A stretch of DNA of 64,000 nt, taken from the NCBI GenBank assembly GCA_964036275.1, contig OZ038433.1, positions 34,071,336 to 34,135,335 on the forward strand. Reading direction: 5' to 3'. The DNA is from Litoditis marina. Its lineage: Eukaryota > Nematoda > Chromadorea > Rhabditida > Rhabditidae. Below, in pieces: positions 59,801 to 64,000 of the stretch. The first letter of the stretch is position 1, and every line of letters starts with the position of its first letter. The notes beneath the pieces were generated by a model. It was given only the letters and a program-made list of their open reading frames with translations, did no database searches and was not told the DNA's origin. The position numbers were made by a program, and so were the translations under genes.

Positions 59801-62800
59801 GCCTACAGTATAAATATAGAACTTCCAGTGCGTATCAATTATGTGAATGTTAAAACCCATTTGAATCTGATGGCCAAGAGTGCTCGAAAATCTTTCAGAC
59901 AACATTGTGGATTTGCAATGTGTAGTGAAGGCGTCTCATTGGGAATGATGTGAACCAAACCTCTGCCATCGGTTTGTTCTATTTCGGCCTGGTGAATGGC
60001 TCTCTCCACTTCTCTCTCATCCTCCGTTTTGTGCCAAGCGGATGTCCATTCGCGAATGGCTCGGATACGGTAGTACAGACGGTCGTGCTTCTGAATATAT
60101 TATAGTTATTGATACCTAACAATCTTATAACTTCTTGTTAGTGATGTCTTGATGTTCCTACACTATTTCTGAACTGCATACCTATGATTTCATGTTTTCA
60201 ACCTCTGAACCAGTGAACCGTGTTTTGATTGAGCCCATATTATTGTTATATCTAATGTGCTTGTAACTATTTGTTGTTACACTTTTTTTGGCTTGATGAA
60301 ACTCAATCCGAAATTCGGAATATAACATCGGTTCCCGTAGGCACAAATCAAATTCCATCCAGTTTTATGGCATTTGAGCCACTCAAACAGTTATACTTCA
60401 ATCATTTTTGACATTGAAATGGTCGAATTGACCGTTCCAAATACCAGTCGGGATTGTGATTGCTCACCGTGTTCTGATTGAGCCGGTAGGCCAATATCCT
60501 GGCCTGGTCTTTGGCGGGGAGGGCAGGATACGTTCTGGCGATGTCGCGCGTCAGCTTCTTCACAGTTGAAATAGGAGGCGTCGGAATGGGACCCACACGA
60601 CGCTAAAGTGTAACCATCTTTTATGAGAAAAAAATGTCTGTCTCTACCATTTTCTCATAAAACATTATGCTTGTCATTAGAGAGTTCTGATAACTCGCGT
60701 CAATGCTACGAGAAATTTGGAGATGCATTGCCTGCCTTGTTGTTGAATGCAACGGGGTTGGAATTTGAATAAACTAGAAGTAAATTGAATGGTCGCGTGA
60801 AGTCAGCGTTCTAATGAGGCATCGTGCACTTTGTCATTGCACGTTTCTGAGTTTTGCTGTGTACATGTTCCACGTGACTGCAATTCACTAGAAGTATACA
60901 ATCACTCAGTACCTAAACGTTTGCACGTATACTAGAAGTCCACTGAATAGTCACGTGAAGTTAGTGTTCTAATGAGGAATCATGTATTTTGTTATTGCAC
61001 GTTGCTCAGTTCTGCTGTGTTTAACATGTTTCACGTGACTGTGACGTCGAATTCGTGCGGGTTGGTGTGCTTTCAATCGATACTATCAACTTCTCACAAG
61101 TCGTACCGTTTCATTGGCGCTGAAACGTAAGGTCTACCAGGCATGCATAGAACCAGCAATTCTGTATGGCTGTGAGACATGGGTACTCCGTCTCAAAGAT
61201 CATTCTACCTTGATCACTGGTCAGCGGAGAATGATGAGAAAAATGATTGGTGTGACCCTTTTCGATCGTCATACCAACGAGTGGCTTTCGAGAACAGTGC
61301 GACTACCAGACATTCGTGAACGTGCTGCCATGAGAAAATGGTCGTGGGCAAGACACGTCAGCCGCATGGAAAGTGATCGTTGGGCGAAAAGGATGGTGGA
61401 ATGGTGTCCAATTGACGCACCAAGACCCCCGGGGCGACCAAAACAAAGATGGAGAGATGAGTTCGAAGAAGCTGTCGGAAGAAACTGGATGAGGATCGCT
61501 AGAGAAGAGATGCACACTTGGAAAGATAAAATGTTGCGGCGAATTGTACAGATTCTGATCCCGTAATAAACTATTGTATTGTACACGTGACTGTGCGTTG
61601 ACTAATAGTACGTTAAGGGCCTCTTCATACTATAGTCGTGGCCAACGGAAAGACGGGAGGGTACTGTATATCTCACTTTCCGCTGTGTACGCACACATCT
61701 CTTCGATTCCAAAGCTTGCTGGTTGTGTTCTCTAATAGCGCAGTGCTCTGCGCCCAGTTAAGAATCGTTTGCTCGCAGGTTCGATTCCGGCGCGAAACAG
61801 AAATTTATAAATTTGGCACTCACTATATTTTGTCTGCGGCAGATACATAGAGCAAACTATTATTATTGATTTTGTGCGATACGTACAGTACACACGATCA
61901 ATAACCATACTTTGTCAATGGTCGCAGACTAAATATGTGGTGCCCTTACAAGATGAGAAATGACAAAATGTTGGAATAACCAATTCACAAACTCACTTCT
62001 CCTCCGGAAGTGACACTGGCCTGGCTGGCGTATCTTTTGAGATCGGTTGTCAGCTGATCGCCTGGTTGCATTTTCTCCACCATTTCTAGCTCTTCTCCCA
62101 GATCAGCCGTCTTTCCTTTCCATATCTGACAACGGAGATTTGGTTTATGATACGAAGTTTCATCAGAATCAAGAATTTTTCTGTTGTTCCGCTTCAATTT
62201 ACACTCACGCTTTGTGAAGCGCATTCGCAATTGCATTTTAAATCCAAGCGTCCCATACGAATTGTTGCAGGTTTGTTCTTTTCGTAGGTTTGTTATCTCA
62301 CCCCATTTTTTTACTTCTGTGAAACTAATTCATTCATTTGTCTCCTCTAATGTGCAGTCAAGATGTTCATTGTATAATTTACCTGAATGTCTACCAAATA
62401 CGCGATAACGATCAGACAGACGAAAAAGAACAAAGTTAGTCCGGCTTCCCAAATTTCAACGATGTTAGGAGAAGTGACGGTGAGAATCTGAAACACAACA
62501 TAGTTTTTTTTCTATTTTTCTAACTATCCTATTTTACCTTTCTCTTCCCGCATGCCAACTTCGGTGAAAGTAATATAGAATCAAATGCTAACTATTGCTA
62601 TATTGACGTTAGCTGCACAGCAACTGGCCATACAGTGTGCTGTAACGTGCATATTAAAAAACGTTTGAATTTGAGTGAATCAGCCTTGAACTAGATATCA
62701 CAGGACTGTAACCGAGCCTAACGTATATAGTTAGTGAAAATATACGAAAAACGACTTTTGCGTTGGGCACTCATTGAGAAAGGGACAAAACAAATAAGTA

Positions 62801-64000
62801 AATTCTATTTTACAACTTAGAAACAACTTTTCTCACCACAAGCAGCCAAATGTAGGCGAAGATGGCACTGAACGCCGTGACAAGAAACACTTTGAAAGAC
62901 TCGATTCTCTTCGTATTGGGACTGCTGATGGCGAGCACACAAATGGCCGATATACAGAACAAATTGAATGCGGCCGAACCTGGAGAACCGAACAATTGAA
63001 TAAAATGTGAGAGAAAAACTATAGTTATGGCCATATACGTTGAAAATGTCTAAAAAGTACCCTCCACAGAAAAAGTAAAACTATCATGTGATATGATTCA
63101 TCTAGTTTGGCTTGTGGGTAGAATTCTTATAGGATTTATCAACAATTCTGTGTTGTACCTTGGTCTTGAAGTACAATTTTTCTCTGAAACCAGTGTCGAA
63201 ACTACAAACACATCAGACTACCACAAAACAAGCGTGCCTGCATGCTTCTCCCATAGTGAACTCTTTACTCTGTTTTCAAAATGGAAATTTCGCAAGATAC
63301 AGAATTATTTCATACATCTGCTACTGAGCGTGAGCAAAAATGACTTTCATGGAACTTAGTCGAGCTGGAGTTCAACTCTTACCAACAATAGTTCCGGGAC
63401 CAAGTTCTCCGGCGCGGAACCCGTTTCCGACAATTTCAATAACCGAAAGAAGAATTTCCGGCGCACTGCTACCCAGAGCCTGTAAATGAGGTTATAATTT
63501 TTACTATTCTCACTGAGACTTTGGCCGTCCTCAATTTTCCAGGCAGTTTTTTCTTCATAATTTTGGTGGTAATAAAAGTTGGTTAATCACCTTCCATACG
63601 GCATTTCAGCAAAAAAAACCTTTAAGCACACAAGTTCTTGCATCTCAATTTACTTTTGCCAAACTCTTCACAAAAATTATCTCAGAAGCAAGTGTGCCAC
63701 CTGTTTTTGTTGCATTTCTAAGTTACAGAAACTAGAGAGCATGAAAGTAGGCCGCGGACAGACTACCACAGTTTATATAGCGTTTCTCTGACCTGTAACA
63801 CTCGTGAATGCCGCTACAAAAGTGGCTAGCGCCAACTGGCTGCTGGAAACTGTTCGAGATTGTGGCTGTTTTGAATTATTCATGAATTAATACAAACCAT
63901 GAGGGAGAGGTTGGCGATAGTCGGATTCCACACTTGAACTTCTTCATAATCGTCGTCGTTTTCCGGAGAATTCTCATCGACCAGCTGATCTTTCTTTTTT
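50884..64000 (-). CDS. ncx: Na+/Ca2+ exchanger NCX (5' end outside window)
   Basis: Plasma-membrane antiporter exporting Ca2+ against Na+. Nineteen exons in coding order: 63898-64000, 63383-63479, 62837-62979, 62383-62487, 61997-62125, 60468-60602, 59961-60090, 59581-59651, 59129-59259, 58710-58785, 57783-57902, 57366-57527, 56976-57072, 56348-56490, 56030-56119, 55638-55734, 54665-54786, 52124-52275 and 50884-51067; all phases close (about 761 aa). The alpha-1 repeat has ALGSSAPEILLS and GTIVGSAAFNLF; alpha-2 has GDLASIFG, VALGTSLPDTFASK and GNVTGSNSVNVFLG. The cytoplasmic loop holds two Calx-beta domains (about residues 282-405 and 405-525). The first lacks the usual acidic clusters; the second keeps ILDDKQDEKDE. 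Ends LSIWNTYN. The exact 5' junction of exon 61997-62125 is the least certain. N-terminal transmembrane segments lie beyond base 64000. Confidence 0.93.
52365..52545. repeat. CTCATGAG-rich repeat, copy 1
   Basis: Contains several CTCATGAG palindromes plus GAAACTCATATGAA; an inverted relative lies at 56535-56715. Both are in exchanger introns. Confidence 0.7.
53575..53830 (+). pseudogene. fragment of an unrecognised coding sequence, copy 2
   Basis: Encodes QRDALRRLIFKQNIADF, then WF-AIFSK, and a later KALSL, in the same order as the minus-strand fragment at 3985-4250. It lies in the exchanger intron between exons 54665-54786 and 52124-52275, on the opposite strand. Short and interrupted; function unknown. 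Confidence 0.45.
56535..56715. repeat. CTCATGAG-rich repeat, copy 2 (inverted)
   Basis: GAAACTCATATGAACTTCTC and ATTGATTGCTATGC match the 52365-52545 copy in reverse orientation. It begins shortly upstream of exon 56348-56490. Confidence 0.7.
60773..60891. mobile_element. CACGTGA-ended MITE, copy 3
   Basis: Ends are inverted: ACTAGAAGTAAATTGAATGG at the left and CACGTGACTGCAATTCACTAG-like bases at the right. The core is shared with copies 1, 2 and 4. It lies in the exchanger intron 60603-61996. Confidence 0.75.
60931..61610. mobile_element. CACGTGA-ended MITE, copy 4, split by a LINE
   Basis: The left part is 60931-61043; the right end resumes at 61584 (CACGTGACTGTGCGTTGACT). The bases between belong to a retrotransposon fragment. 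Confidence 0.7.
61044..61583 (+). mobile_element. 5'-truncated non-LTR retrotransposon (LINE)
   Basis: Encodes the C-terminal end of a LINE reverse-transcriptase polyprotein: about 150 codons (61114-61566) with LYGCETWVL, MRKMIGVTLFDR, RAAMRKWSWARHVSRM and RPPGRPKQRWRDEF, all typical of the tail after the RT domain. The catalytic domain and endonuclease are absent, so it cannot move by itself. It ends with AATAAACTATTGTATTGTA. CACGTGACTGTG occurs directly on both sides (61032-61043 and 61584-61595), a 12-base target-site duplication inside a MITE. The frame is open, so the insertion is fairly young. Confidence 0.85.
61630..61828 (+). mobile_element. tRNA-derived SINE-like element, copy 3
   Basis: Begins CTATAGTCGTGGCCAACGG, contains GGAGGGTACTGTATATCTCA as in copy 2, has a degenerate A-box side (TAGCGCAGTGC) and a B-box GGTTCGATTCC near 61779, and ends CACTATAT. 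It lies in the same exchanger intron as the LINE and two MITEs. Confidence 0.7.

Overview
The window looks like genomic DNA from a nematode, most likely a rhabditid-type (clade V) worm. It has an AT-rich background and a tandem cluster of nematode-specific seven-transmembrane chemoreceptors of the Srh/Sri type (Str superfamily). Genes are split by clean GT-AG introns, often ending in TTTTCAG or TTTCAG. Most introns are several hundred bases and many carry repeats, so it does not look like compact Caenorhabditis elegans DNA. I found no bacterial, viral or CRISPR features. All gene models were built by hand from splice signals, reading phase and family resemblance.

Layout. About 0.4-14.4 kb: three closely related srh-like receptors on the + strand; the first lacks its 5' exons at the window edge, the next two are intact (331 and 330 aa). 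About 15.3-20.5 kb, minus strand: a carbohydrate (chondroitin/HNK-1 type) sulfotransferase with seven recognisable exons and an unresolved N-terminus; one intron holds an inverted-repeat element full of long G/C homopolymers. About 23.2-31.5 kb: two more srh-like receptors of a second subgroup; the second has an in-frame stop and a 4-base deficit in exon 3 and is probably a pseudogene. About 31.5-34.7 kb: repeats only. About 34.8-41.4 kb, + strand: origin recognition complex subunit 5 (orc-5), with a degenerate Walker A loop. About 44.6-45.2 kb, minus strand: a small secreted six-cysteine peptide of the crustacean hyperglycemic hormone/ion transport peptide type. About 50.9 kb to the right edge, minus strand: a Na+/Ca2+ exchanger (NCX) traced through 19 exons, 5' end outside the window; its first Calx-beta domain has lost most of the usual acidic Ca2+ ligands.

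The non-coding space is rich in small mobile elements: a CACGTGA-ended MITE (four copies), a CCGTATGC-ended palindromic MITE (two copies), a tRNA-derived SINE-like family (three copies), a nested 5'-truncated LINE with a 12-base target duplication, foldback elements, GGTTACC palindromes, minisatellites and a perfect 22-base-stem hairpin. The protein genes do not form an evident pathway. The receptors are a duplicating family whose flanking DNA was copied with them; the other genes are independent housekeeping or neuroendocrine genes. The CHH-like peptide and the exchanger are the most interesting physiologically.
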